Origin: Schistocerca nitens
Taxonomy: Eukaryota; Arthropoda; Insecta; Orthoptera; Acrididae
Assembly (NCBI RefSeq): GCF_023898315.1
Contig: NC_064615.1
Span: 1,185,769,413 to 1,185,833,412, forward strand
Direction: 5' to 3'
DNA: 64,000 nucleotides
In this document: positions 11,170 to 23,800 of the stretch, piece after piece
How the letters are laid out: each line of letters opens with the position of its first letter
How positions within the stretch are numbered: position 1 is the stretch's first letter
Notes under the pieces: model-generated
The model's database searches: none
The model's input: the letters and a program-made list of their open reading frames with translations, nothing else
Told to the model about the DNA's origin: nothing
Program-made: the position numbers and the translations under genes

Positions 11170-12130
11170 TCGCCCCCATGTACAAATTGTTCTGCGCGAA
11201 CCAGAAGATACGCAAGTACTTCCTCAATTTCCCCGCGTTTCGGTGTACATTCGGTCAATTTATACCTATTCCCCTGTCATTTTTCGCAATTCTATCGAGT
11301 TTTCTATGTCAGTTCTATCCATGCGATCACGACATAAGCTCTCGTATACACCAAAATGCGGGGAAATTGATCACGCTATAGAAATCTGTTCCAGAACAGC
11401 ACAGGCTACTTCCTCCCTAGCGATCCTAACGGAACATACAAGCTGCATACACTCGTGCTTACCTGCCCCAGCGTGACAGAGGCATCCCCGTGAAATGTCC
11501 GCGTGCCGACTCAACATCTAAAACGTTCTCAGCGTTATACTGACGTCACGTGGCTATGTAACATAAGAGCCAAGTATACTGTCCCAGAAATAGTTAACGG
11601 TCGCTTCTGTAGAAGCTTTTATGATGTCTCGCCTTGTCCGCATGGAAATCCTTGTCCTACTGGAACCTGTTTACGAAAACAGCGCGGAATGACGCCGAAT
11701 GCATTCCCCCTGATGGTATTAACCTGGCACCCCATCCATTACGTCTTACCCTTCCTGCTTTCATCATACACAAACGTTCTCACCGCTTTGTAGGGACTCC
11801 TATATCCCAGCACAAAGGATGTCTTGTGAATGAATGGGGGATTACGATTGGCTCTTATCGAATTTAACCGCCGAATTATTGATGCTGCTGGTGTGGCAGC
11901 GCTGTCTGTCTTTTTTTTCCTTTCTGCACACGAGACTTTCAGCCGAAAAGAACTATTTCATACAGGTATCCATATTGCACCCACAATTAAATCTTGCAAA
12001 GAGCCCTACATATCGTCAAATACGGAGAGACTCTTACTCAATTACACTGCTATCTGACTGAGGACAGGAGATTGCATATTAGAACGTGAAACCAATCTCC
12101 AGCCGAGCAATATATCACCACGTATCCTTG
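11170..12130. repeat. Unidentified dispersed repeat, copy 2
   Basis: Collinear with 4200-5500: GATGTCTCG ... CCTGTTTACGAAAACAGCGC ... AATGCATT ... CGAGACTTTCAGC ... AATTACACTGCT ... GCAATATATCACC. Substitutions and indels are many, so both copies are old. No transposase, RT or tRNA head was seen, so its class is unknown. Confidence 0.55.
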
Positions 12131-13149
12131 ATGTGTTCTTTATTAGCAATCTTTTGTTTAAACTATATTCCTTCGATTTCACCGACCAATGGGATGCTGC
12201 GAATTAAGAAAAATTACCTCATACATGTGAAGAATACAGATTTAATTAATTTGCATAATTTTTTTATATCAGTGTGGTGTTAGCAGTACAGTAGTTAATG
12301 GGAGGGAGTGCGTGAGTGGGTGACATGGAGCAGAACAACACATTATGTGCAAATCACTACATTAATTTGCATAATTTTTATGTAATACACAGTATGATAG
12401 TTGAAGGGGGTGGGTGACAAAGAAGAATGCGCCAGAAATGGCGTTGAAAGCATGTTAAATTCAAAAAGTGTACCAGAAAATGGTGGGAGGACATACCTGA
12501 TTACTTAATTTGGTATCAAAGGCGGTACAATAGTTTAAAGAAATGGGGTAACATGGAAAACCAGTTACCGGAACAATAGGTTAAGTGCCGACAAACGGCC
12601 AAAGATTAGGTTAAGACACCCAGAGTACAGGGCCGAACATTAGGTTATGCAACATGTCTGCTCCATGTAATTGCTTCTTACAAGACCTACATGTTTCCAA
12701 ACAGCAGAGAATGATGATCAAGAAAATCCAACTACCACAAGCTGACTTCTTTATAAATAAACAATATACTCTTGAATTTCCTGTTATGGGACCCTTCCTC
12801 TCCACCACCAGACCGCCATCTTGGGTTATGTCACGGAAGAGACGACTGCACCCTCTGGTGGCAGAACAGTGTACTAGGTCAGTTGGACTCTGGACATTGT
12901 GGTGAACACACTGGATGGCTGTAACGCATCAAATAGTTCAAATAAATAGTGCATGCAAAATAAAGATTCATGTACAGCAAAGTTCGAGTCCTTCCCAGCC
13001 AATACCTAGGAAGAAGTGGCGGTCGGCTGACTTAGGTTAGTGGAGGTAGCCCAAGTGACCTATCTCTATGCCATTTTCTTAGGTTCTTAGGTTAGTAGAG
13101 AGAGCCCAATTGACCTAACTTCCCTCCAACACTCAAACTTCCCACCAGG
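12131..13149. other. Unassigned stretch with small direct repeats
   Basis: No gene recognised. Two imperfect direct repeats of about 35 bp (CTTAGGTTAGTGGAGGTAGC near 13031; CTTAGGTTAGTAGAGAGAGC near 13087) lie just before the motif array at 13150. One further CCGCCATCTTGG motif lies near 12811. Confidence 0.4.
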
Positions 13150-13315
13150 GGGTGTGGCACTTTCCCACCATCTTGGATAACGGTACTTTTGTCATCAGCT
13201 GACGTCAAGGCCGCCATCTTGGATGAGATCAACTTACGTCACGGCCGCCATCTTGGATGGCATCATCAGCTGATGTCAGTTGATGACGTCATCGCCGCCA
13301 TCTTGCATAATGGTA
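13150..13315 (+). promoter_or_regulatory. Array of CRE-like and YY1-like motifs
   Basis: Within ~165 bp there are four copies of C(C/A)(G/A)CCATCTTG: CCACCATCTTGG near 13165, GCCGCCATCTTGG near 13211 and 13247, and GCCGCCATCTTGC near 13291. CRE-like sites are interleaved: TGACGTCA near 13200 and 13276, and a TACGTCA near 13234. The unit TGACGTCA-(few bp)-GCCGCCATCTTGGAT recurs about every 35-45 bp. GCCGCCATCTTG is the reverse of the known YY1/Pho core (CAAGATGGCGGC), and TGACGTCA is the CREB/ATF site. Whether it regulates anything is inference. It may be part of a transposon promoter or a decayed tandem repeat; no gene start is recognisable next to it. Confidence 0.45.
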
Positions 13316-13339
13316 CTTTGGGCTCCTCTCACCCTTGTC

Positions 13340-16300
13340 CCAATACTCAGGTAGTCCTACAGAATAGCCTCATCGAGGCATATTGGGTTGTCAGCAGTGG
13401 ACTGAAATGTCCAGAATCTACACTGAGTGGGGCTTTTTTTAAGGACCCACATGGTCTCTAACAGCCAGACCAGATGGATGTTAAGCATTCACTCCGGGAT
13501 CTTTCCAACACAGCACATTGAGGCAACAATCTGGTAACCACTGGGATGACTGCGATGCTTTCGTAGTTTGAGGAGAGGGATCAGAATTGCCTCTCTCCAA
13601 GAGATGAGAAAGTGACCCATCTGCCGTCTCAAATTAAATTGTGTGAGGAGGATTTCCTTCGATACTGTAGGCAAATGTCAAAGCATGCTGTTTTGGATAC
13701 ATTTGTGACCAGGTGCAGTATCACAAGTCAGTGCCAATTCCAGCTCCCCCATGGAGAAAGGGTTGTTGTAAGACTCAGAGTTGTTGGGTCTGAAGCGCAA
13801 CTTGCCAGATTGTGGCCGACATTGGCAGCAGTCTCTACAAAATGCTCTGTCATCGTTTGAGCAACGTCTGTTGGTGTAGTTTGGAGACATACCTGTTTCA
13901 GCACTGCTGCTATTGGCTAACGACTGTGATAACCGGAAATCCTCCTGATGGCTTCCCAGACTTTTGTTGAAGAAATGGAACGTTTGATGGAGTCCAGGAA
14001 CGCTTTCCACGACCTTCTCTTGCACTCCCTAGAAAGGCGTCATGCCTCGGTTCACACAACCCAAAAGGTTGTCTACTGTTCGGCAGTATTTAATCTGTCA
14101 TAGAGCCACATGCCTGTCGTGAATTGCTGCGTGGCACTCACCAGTCCAGTAAGGTACAGGTTGCCCCCTAAGTTGACCTGAGGCCTTTGAGATGGATAAG
14201 TCAATGGTGTAATGGATCACTCATGTAATGTGGCCCACCTATTCCTGCACACTTTCACAATGTTTAAACTACAGTGTCCAATTAGCCCTGCTGTTCGTCC
14301 ATTTTGGTGGCTTCCGTTCAGATGATGCTCCATCTAGCAGGTGGAACCACAGTGGAAAAATATCGCTGGAGTGGAGGTCATCAGTTGCTTCTCACTGAAC
14401 AGCATCTGCAAGGACAGGAACGCGAAAAGAGAGGTCGATGGGTGAGGACGATCCAGCAGCACCCAAGAAATGAATGGGGCTTCCTGTACTGAGGATGTAT
14501 ATCTCCTGAGACACCTCTATGTTCTCCAGCACTCGAGGCCTGGAGCATGTATAGTTCGGTCCCCATAACACATTATGGGCATTGAAATCACCAAGTACGA
14601 GAAACAGGTGTGGGAGTTGTTCAATAAGGCTTGAGAGAGACTCATAATCTATCGCATTTTGTGTAGGAAAGTACAGGAAGCAGATAGAGATCTTCTGACC
14701 CACATGAACTGCAACAGCTACTGCTTGTAGGTCAGTAACCAAGGAGATGGCAGAGGAGTGGTATGTGTTATTGAGAAACACAGCAACCCCTCCCTGGGAT
14801 CTTCCCCAGTCAGGTCACCCTTTCACTGTAGGGTATAGCCCCATAGGAAAGGGGTGTCATAGGTTTAAAAAGTGTATCTTGTAAATAAAAACACAGAGGG
14901 CGTCCGTGTGTCAGGAATTTAAGCCATTCCACACGTTTGTCGAACCCATTAATGTTACACTGTAATATGAGAGCCGCCTATCACGGGGGAGCACTTTTAT
15001 CTCGAGTGTCTGCCAGGGACGGGTGGAGGCTCGGCCTCGGGGTCAGACAGTTGCCCCAGTCCGGCATCGAGCTCCCTTAGCTCTACAGGAGAATCTCGAC
15101 AGACGTCAGAGAGAATGACGTCGACATCTTCGGGCCACTTACTTGCCGGCTCTGCCAGCGGCGGACATGTGCCCTGGCTGGGCTTCGGAGCCACTGCGAC
15201 AGTACTGCACGGAACGTCAGTCTGAATCTAGAGAGCTCTGCAACGTCGGCAACCGTGCCTTTCCTCAAGTTCTCAATGGGGGTAAAGGCGACGAAAGAAC
15301 TGCTGCGGCAAACGCAGCTGCTAGTGGTGATGCTGGCGACCTCCTCGGCTTTCTACACTAGCTGTTTAAGAACTGAAGCAAAGGAGGTGGCAAACGTTGG
15401 GGGCAGCATACCTTTATACACCTTTTTGGCCTCACCTTATGGGGATGTGTTTTAAACCCTTGTATCTCCCATTCTTCAAGATAAACGCTGCAGTCTCAAC
15501 CCCAGACCAGATGAGCCCCAGAGTAGTTTACAAAGTTCACAAGAGACGAGTCACTCGTTTCTGGACGACCTTTCCACTTTTCCTTACATCCAAGAGTAGT
15601 ATGTCCATAGCACTGGAAGTTGAAACAGTGCACTGGGTTGGACACATGGGGCCGGATACTTAGGTGAAGGAAACCTGCTTCGGCGTGCTCAGTAAGTTTT
15701 GCGCTACTCGACATCAGGACAAAGGAGTCATATAATCATCGACCCTACCATTATGTTTTGCATGCGGAATATAACTTTGGGAGGCCATTCATCTTTCAGT
15801 TCCTCCTTTGGAACGTCCACCATATCCCTGCACGTCACAACACTTTCGCTGTAATTCGAGGTGATGTGTAGCTCAGCTCCGCTGGCATATTCCCTTGACA
15901 CTGAGCTTTCTGGAGGTTGTTCATTTGTTGGGAACAACAAGTTTCCACCAAAAGTATCCCATTACTAATTTTAAAGTTCCAGCAATGCTTTCTGAACCTT
16001 TTTGGATATAGAAGGACGAAATTTTCTCAAAGCTGCCCTCTTTCCTTTTCACTACTAAAAACACATTCTTCTTACAAGCATGCGCTGTGTTACAAGAACC
16101 AAAACTTTTGGAATTAACTTAATTTACTCCTGAGTCAAGAGGACTGGCTATAGAAGCCCTCGTATTTGACTGGGTGTTGGTACCTTCCAGTGGCCCATCT
16201 TTTTCCCTGGGATGAGGAAGAGATAATTTTAAAGGGTCCATCTCGTTCCCATGAGCAGCTAGAGAAATAAAAGTCTAGCCAGACAAAGCCCCACGTTCTA

Positions 16301-16575
16301 GATAAGCCTTATACAACTAAGGCGCAGCAGGGTCCCCTGAAGTTGCTTCGTGAAGACTGTTTCAACTCGACACCTTGGTATTGTGGAGTTTTTTTTATAG
16401 AGGTTTTTACCACCATCGTCATCCGGGCAGTGAACCCGAGGTGTGCGTGCCTGTGATACAGAATGCTCCACCGCCGCTGAAGCGTGCCCGGAACTTACGG
16501 TGACAGGGCGCCGGTGGCACTTACTGGCCCCCAGCTCAGTAACCCCGGGCCGCCAAGCCTGTACCCAGCAATCAA
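13340..16575 (-). mobile_element. Degenerate Jockey/I-type LINE (ORF1 + endonuclease + RT)
   Basis: Minus-strand relic in 5'-to-3' order. Near 16570-15990 is a putative ORF1 N-terminus/5' UTR. Near 15940-15496 is the ORF1 RNA-binding region with a zinc-knuckle-like CFNFQCYGHTTLGC. At 14781-14392 is the apurinic-like endonuclease with LVLGDFNAHNVLWG, the conserved GDFNAHH-type motif whose Asp/Asn/His act in target nicking, followed by PIDLSF. At 14025-13678 is the linker (NPFSMGELELAL, then a TAPG block). At 13674-13489 is the start of the RT fingers (WREAILIPLLK). The 3' half of RT is missing and the frame is broken many times, so the copy is dead. Assignment to Jockey rests on the endonuclease and knuckle style. 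Confidence 0.75.
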
Positions 16576-16599
16576 CTGCTGAGCCCCCGAGGACTCAAG

Positions 16600-19520
16600 T
16601 TTCCTCCAACTTTTGTACTTATGATACGAACTATTAGTTTTGTGTAAGTTGCTGTTTCTGGTAACAAAGCTCATGACGGAAAAAATAAATTGTGCATTTG
16701 CTGTAATGATCAAAATATTTCTAAACAGATTTCTGTATGAGAGCCTAGGATGAACTCCACACATAATTCTTATAGCTCGCTTCTGTGCATAGAACGCTTC
16801 TTTTCTAAGAATACTATACGATAGGCCATAAGAGAATGAAAATAGCCAAAGTATGTTGTTTATATTGTACGTATCTCCCTGCTGCCGGATATAATTCTTA
16901 AGGCAAACATTGCCGTGCTTAATCCTTCGCACAGTCTTGAATATGCTAGTCACACTTCAGTTTCCTGTCAGTGGGCAGGCCAAAAAATCTGGAGGACTCA
17001 ACATTTAAGATCTTGTGTTCACCCATTTTTAGATTTATTTCGTCTGCAACATTAGTGTTAATGGAGAAATGAACATAAATTTTCTTTTTAGACCGACTGA
17101 AAGTCCACTTATTTCGAAACATTTTACTGCCTCATTTAATATATTTCCTGAATGGTTATTAATCGATATAGTGGTGCTGTCAGCAAACATAGCAACCTTT
17201 CCATGTTCTGTGTGTAGTGTCAAATGATTTATTTTAGGCACTTCGACGGCAGCAGAGCTCCAGTCTAAAGTTGCACACCCACTGTCCGTTCCTTCCACGA
17301 TTTCTTCATGTTTTCTACCACGCAGGTAAGATTCAAGCTACCTTCCTAATATTCCAGTCATTCCTAAGGCTTTGGGTTTATTCAGGAGAATATAGCGAAT
17401 AACACTGTAGAAACCTATTGACAGATCACAAAATATTCCAACTGTCATCGTATTTCATTCATAGATTCCAAAATGATGTCAACAAATGCATGTAGTGCAT
17501 AATTTTTTTTTTATATTCCTTACTGAAAACGTAACTGACTGGGGATGTTCTGTTTACTAAGATGCTCGACCACTGTGCTGAGCATCAGTCATTCCAGTCC
17601 CTTAGAAAAAAATGCATGTAATGAAATTAGTTGATAGTTTACAGCATGTGTCTTTTCTTCCTTTTTGTAAAGTGAGCACGTAAGTCCACTTTTCAATCCA
17701 TCACGAACAACTCCTTTCACATGTGAAATATTGAAAATATGGCATACGACTATATTTACTTCTCTACAGCAATATTTCAATAATCTGCAGAAAATGTTAT
17801 CAACTCCAGAGGAATTTTTACTTTTTAAAGACCAAATTATGGTTCAAATGGCTCTGAGCACTATGGGACTATGCTATGGTCATCAGTCCCCTAGAACTTA
17901 GAACTACTTAAACCTAACTAACTTAAGGACATCACACAACACCCAGTCATCACGAGGCAGAGAAAATCCCTGACCCCGCCGGGAATCGAACCCGGGAACC
18001 CGGGCGTGGGAAGCGAGAACGCTACTACACGACCACGAGCTGCGGACACCAAATTATGTTTTCTATTTTCTCCACTGTGGTTTTCTGAACGTGAATCTTA
18101 TCTACAGTATTGTGTTAATTAGAGTGTTATGTAAGAATGTTGTAGCTTTAGTTATTGAATCCAAGTGTGCTGCTGGATTTTTAATTTTTAAGAAGTGATT
18201 GTTGAAAATATTAGCCAAGATTTCAGAATCATCTACTTTATGGCACCAATTTTTTGAGCTAATCATTTCTATAGCAGCTGAACCATACCCCATTTCAATT
18301 GTCATATATTTCCATATGGTCTTCATTTTGTTATTAGATTTACCAACTCCTCTTTTAATTAGATGCTCCTGGATTTTTGTATTACCTGCCTTAATATCTT
18401 AGAGTACATTATATATTGCTTCATCATTTCAGAATTATTAATCATTCTAGCTGATGCATAGATTCCTTTTTTGTTTTATTTGAGGTTTTTATCCCCTGAC
18501 TTAAATGCAGTGTTACACTGGTTTTCTATACTTTTTCTTTGCAAATACTTCTTGAAAAAGACTTAATAGACAGACCAAATTTTAAGTTAACATTATATAC
18601 TCAGACTAGTCAGCAAGCTGTTGTTTCTGCCTATATGTCTCCATTGTTTCTTTATTTATTAATCTCACTGTTCTCCATATGGCTTTTGGTTTATCTTATA
18701 ACTGAACCGAGAGGTAGTAAGAATTGCAGCCTTAATACTCTGACAGCCAGTTTAAGACTTGACTGGCAGTCAAGCTGCCGTGTATAAACTTATTACCACA
18801 AAGCTGTTATCATTTAAGGTACTAGTGGGAAAATCTACTACGTGCACTAAATTGTAAGAGTTCATCAGTTGCTCCACTTCCACCCTGTTACTACTTTCAG
18901 CCAAGAAATTCACATTAAAGGCACCTATTAATTTGACTGAAATGTTTATTTTGTACAATTTCGACAAGACTGCTTCACTCTATTTGAGAAAGATTCCCAG
19001 AGTCCCTACTGGTGCCCTGTAAGTTGTTCATATGACAGCTGATGTACTGTTTACTAAAGACTTCAACGTGTTGCTCAGAACGAAAATTACTTAAGTCTAG
19101 GGTGATAAATACGTCATTATTTCTAGTGTGATTCGCTATTCTACGTTTCTCCCTAGTGATATCCGATAATGAGTTGCTAAAATTTACCTGTCAAGGCACA
19201 GCATGTGAATTCCTCTAGTGAAGTGGAGCTCGGTCAAACATAGTACGTCAGTTTGTTCACTATCATTTAGATTCATTACTAATGCGTCTATTTTATTTTT
19301 ATGTCCTGTTGTGGTCTGGTAGAAACTTGCTAGAGATTTACACTTGTTTAAATTTGCAGCTCTTTTTTTTAGAAGTATTAGATATCAGAGTAATGTCACT
19401 GAGCACACGAATCAGTGATTTATATCTGATGTCAACTGTTTTCTCTTCTTCTGTTTTTGCCGTTCTTGTCTACATTTTATGTACTATCTTCTTCAGCGAT
19501 CATTTATTTTACTGCCCTAA
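16600..19520 (-). mobile_element. Degenerate CR1/L2-like LINE, almost full ORF2
   Basis: Read on the minus strand. Near 19290-19180 is the endonuclease N-terminus (NDSEQTDVLCLTE). At 18967-18770 is the GAFNVNFL and VHVVDFPT block. Near 18326-18102 is the pre-RT region (IFNNHFL). At 17780-17589 are RT fingers (GLTCSLYKKEEKT ... NYQLISL). At 17298-17035 is the palm with MFADSTTISINNHSGN, where the usual FADD pair is FADS, so the second catalytic Asp is lost. At 16953-16600 is the C-terminal tail (AQKRAIRIMCGVHPRLS). The 28.4-28.9 kb LINE has a related tail. A family 2 SINE interrupts it at 17842-18047, so this LINE is the older of the two. Many stops; dead. Confidence 0.75.
17842..18047 (-). 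repeat. tRNA-derived SINE, family 2, inside LINE
   Basis: Minus-strand copy with the family 2 head (CGTGGTCGTGTAGTAGC on its sense strand; B box GGTTCGATTCCCGG). Perfect 11-bp TSDs (ACCAAATTATG) lie at 17831-17841 and 18048-18058. It interrupts the LINE ORF2 between its pre-RT and RT regions. Confidence 0.93.
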
Positions 19521-19539
19521 CTGAAAAACCCATCTACTT

Positions 19540-19770
19540 CTTTTAGTGACTCATTCGCAACCTAACTCCCTCAGCATCGCCTGATTTAATTCGACTACAT
19601 ACCGTTTCCCTTGTTCAGTTTTTGTTGACGTTCATCTTATATCCTCCCTCCAAGACACTGTCCATTCCGTGCATCTGCTTCTGCAAATCCTTTGCTGTCT
19701 GTCTCTGACAGTATTACACTGTCACTGATACTTCTCCCCGAACTTTAATTCTTTGTAATTCCCTCCGTTA
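19540..19770 (-). mobile_element. RTE LINE fragment (RT palm region)
   Basis: About 220 bp match the RTE copy at 48740-48890: CGACTACAT, then TTCATCTTATATCCTCC, CAAGACACTGTCCATTCCGT and TGTCTCTGACAG, all in the same order. This is the RT segment just after the catalytic FADD. It is more diverged than the 48-kb copy and has no remaining frame. Confidence 0.8.
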
Positions 19771-20829
19771 ATTGCTTAATATGTTGTCCTGTATATTAAG
19801 GAATTAATGGTCAGACAAATTTTTATTGTTTATTTAAAAATAAATAAAATAAGCAGCTATCTTAATGTGTTCGTTCATTAACAGGCCAAACAGTTTTTTT
19901 AAAATATATATGAATGAACAGTGGTGTGTGCTCAACGAGGAAGCCAAATTTACTAACAGTCCAAATATTTTGGGAAATACAAGTTAACTGTCGGATTGGC
20001 GGGTAATGCATTCGATAAGCCACACGTGCCTCCGGGGTCGCAATAAATAGCGGGCAGCATCTCCTGGAGGTCGGATTTATTGGCAGGCTACGAGTTTGGC
20101 GAACCGGGTGTTCAGAAGTTGAGGCCTGGTGACCGCCGCCAATATCTCACGGTAAGCTCTGGGCGTACTTAAGGGAACGCGAATCCTGACTAAACCGGCA
20201 GGATCGCGAGAGTGTCGGATACTCCTACTCAAAGAAAAAAAAAGTTCTCAGCCACAATGTGAGCTACGTGCCAATGTGCTGAAACAGTCACTGGCGGACA
20301 ACGTCTGGGGAGCCTGCCGCATCTGAGCTGTGTACGGTTTACCTGGGAAGAGGGGTTTGTCCGGATGGACTGCTAGTGGGAACGCCGTGACGAATTCATC
20401 ACGAAAGAACGTCCTCAGCGGAAAGGATGTACTGTCTGGAAGTGACAATACCCACTCAGCAAAAAGGATTAGAGGCAGCCCAGCGAGAGCTTCAGCTCAA
20501 AAGAGAATGGCTGTTGGTAACGGGACGCTCATCGAGTCTCAAGATGTGTTTCTGATTAGCTGAAGGCAAGAGGGAAGCTTTGTAAAGCTGTCGCAAACAA
20601 AGGGTTGGAGCGTGTAGCAGACATCCTAAAGTCTATCAAGTCCTAAAGTCTATGGGACGCTACTGACAATTTGTGAATCACTTTAAATAAGTAACCTACA
20701 GGATAATGAAATCTAGAACGTCGATGCTGGTTCTCTATGTTCAATTAATGTAGATGTACGTGTCAGTGGTGATATCAGACATCAACAAATAAACATACAG
20801 ACGTGCATGTTATAAAATAGAGCTCATAA
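19771..20829. other. Unassigned stretch
   Basis: An open plus-strand frame at 20330-20563 has no recognisable motif and no support as a gene. The rest is AT-rich with no identifiable repeat. Confidence 0.35.
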
Positions 20830-20830
20830 T

Positions 20831-23800
20831 CTACATCTACATCTACATCTACTCCGCAAGCCACCTGACGGTGTGTGGCGGAGGGTACCTTAAGTACCTC
20901 TATCGGTTCTCCCTTCTATTCCAGTCTCGAATTGTTCGTGGAAAGAAAGATTGTCGGTACGCCTCTGTGTGGGCTCTAATCTCTCTGATTTTATCCTCAT
21001 GGTCTCTTCGTGAGATATACGTAGGAGGGAGCAATGTACTGCTTGACTCCTCGGAGAAGGTATGTTCTCGAAACTGCAACAAGAACCCGTACCGAGCTAC
21101 TGAGCGTCTCTCTTGCAGAGTCTTCCACTGGAGTTTATCTATCATCTCCGTAACGCTTTCACAATTACTAAATGATCCTGTAACGAAGTGCGCTGCTCTC
21201 CGTTGGATCTTCTCTATCTCTTCTATCAACCCTATCTGGTACGGATCCCACACCGGTGAGCAGTATTCAAACAGTGGGCGAACAAGTGTACTGTAACCTA
21301 CTTCCTTTGTTTTTGCACTGCATTTCCTTAGGATTCTTCCAATGAATCTCAGTCTGGCATCTGCTTTACCGACGATCAACTTTATATGATCATTCCATTT
21401 TAAATCACTCCTAATGCCTACTCCCAGATAATTTATGGAATTAACTGCTTCCAGTTACTGACCTGCTATATTGTAGCTAAATGATAAGGGATATTTCTTT
21501 CTATGTATCCGCAGCGCGTTACACTTGTCTACATTGAGATTCAATTGCCATTCCCTGCACCATGCATCAATTCGCTGCAGATCCTCCTGCATTTCAGTAC
21601 AATTTACCATTGTTACAACCTCTCGATATACCACAGCATCACCCGCAAAAAGCCTCAGTGAACTTTCAATGTTATCCACAAGGTCATTTATACATATATT
21701 GTGAATAGCAATGGTCCTATGACATTCCCCTGCAGCACACCTGAAATCACTCTTACTTCGGAAGATTTCTCTCCATTGAGAATGACATGCTGCGTTCTGT
21801 TATCTAGGAACTCTTCGATCCAATCACACAATTGGTCTGATAGTCCATATGCTCTTACTTTGTTCATTAAACGACTGTGGGGAACTGTATCGAACGCCTT
21901 GCGGTAGTCAAGAAACACGGCATCTACCTGGGAACCCGTGTCTATGGCCCTCTGAGTCTCGTGGACGAATAGCGCGAGCTGGGTTTCACACGACCGTCTT
22001 TTTCGAAACCCATGCCGATTCCTACAGAGTAGATTTCTAGTCTCCAGAAAAGTCATTATACTCGAACATAATACGTGTTCCAAAATTCTACAACCGATCG
22101 ACGTTATATATAGGTCTATAGTTCTGCACATCTGTTCGACGTCCCTTCTTAAAAACGGGGATGACCTGTGCCCTTTTCCAATCTTATGGAACGCTACGCT
22201 CTTCTAGAGACCCACGGTACACCGCTGCAAGAAGGGGGGCAAGTTCCTTCGCGTACTCTGTGTAAGATCGAACTGGTATCCCATCAGGTCCAGCGGCCTT
22301 TCCTCTTTTGAGCGATTTTGTTTTTCTATCCCTCTGTCATCTATTTCGATATCTACCATTTTGTCATGTGTGCGACAATCTAGAGAAGGAACTACAGTGC
22401 AGTCTTCTTCTGTGAAACAGCTTTGGAAAAAGACATTTATTATTTCGGCCTTTAGTTTGTCATCCTCTGTTTCAGTACCATTTTGGTCACAGAGTGTCTG
22501 GACATTTTGTTTCGATCCACCACAAGACCAAAACTTCTTACGATTTTCTGCCCAGTCAGTACATAGAACTTTACTTTCGAATTCACTGAACGCCTCTCGC
22601 ATAGCCCTCCTCACACTACATTTCGCTTCGTGTAATTTTTGTTTGTCTGCAAGGCCTTGGCTATGTTTATGTTTGCTGTGAAGTTCCCTTTGCTTACGTA
22701 GCAGTTTTCTAACTCCCTGTTCTGCGTCAACTGTTTCAAATAGTTCGTGTCTGTTTGTCACCAGAAGGTCTAATATGTTATTGCCACGAGTCGGTTCTCT
22801 GTTTAACTGCTCAAGGTAGTTTTCAGATAATGCACTTTAAAAAATTTCACTGGATTCTTTGTCCCTGTCACCCGTTATAAACGTTTAAGTCTCGCAGTCT
22901 AACATGGTCGGGAAATCTACTCTAAATATTTTCCAAATTTTCCTGCAGGTGCTCTGCCACAACAGCTGCTGAGCCAGCGGGCCTATAGAGACATCCAATT
23001 ACCAAGTTTAAGCCTGCTTCAACCGTGACCTTCACCCAAATTATTTCACATTTCAGATCTCCGTCAATTTCCTTCGATGCTATTGCACTTCTTATCGCTA
23101 TAAACCCTCCTCCCCTTTCACTGTCCAGCCTGTCTCTGCGGTATACATTCTAATCTGAGTTTAGAATTTCATTACTGTTTACACCTGGTTTCAGTCTGCT
23201 TTCCATCCCTAGTACTGTGTGGGCATTGTGACCGTTTATTAATGATAGCAGTTGTGGGACCTTTCTATAGACGCTCGTGCAGTTTACTATTACCACATTA
23301 ATATTGTTATTCCCTGTTGCATTTCGCCTACTCCTACCTTGCCGCGTCTCAGGAGGCGTCTTGTCGGGCCTAGGGAGGGAATTCTCTAACCTAAAAAACC
23401 CACATGTGCATTCCACACGTACTCCGCTACCCTTGTAGCCGCTTCCTGCGTGTAGTGCACACCTGACCTATTCAGGGGGACCCTACATTTCTCCATCCGA
23501 TAGCGGAGGTCGAGAAATCTGCACCCCAGATCTCCACAGAATCGTCTGAGCCTTCCACTCGGCTCCAAACCAGAGGACCGCGATCGGTTCTGGGTACGAT
23601 ACTACAAATAGTTAACTCAGATTCCACCCCGCGAGCGACGCTTTCCGCCTTCACCAACTCCGCCAGCCGCCTATATGAACTGAGGATGACCTCTGAACCC
23701 AGACGGCAGGAGTCATTGGTGCCGACATGAGCAACAATTAGCAGTCGGGTGCACCCAGTGCTCTCTATCGCCGCCGGCAGGGCCTCCTCCACATGTCGGA

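Noticed and set aside
13189-13461. 90-codon plus frame over the motif array
   Set aside because: Frame is created by the tandem motif units and ends in unrelated sequence. No protein signature.
20330-20563. 77-codon frame near 20.4 kb
   Set aside because: No motif, no neighbouring exon, and composition like the surrounding DNA.
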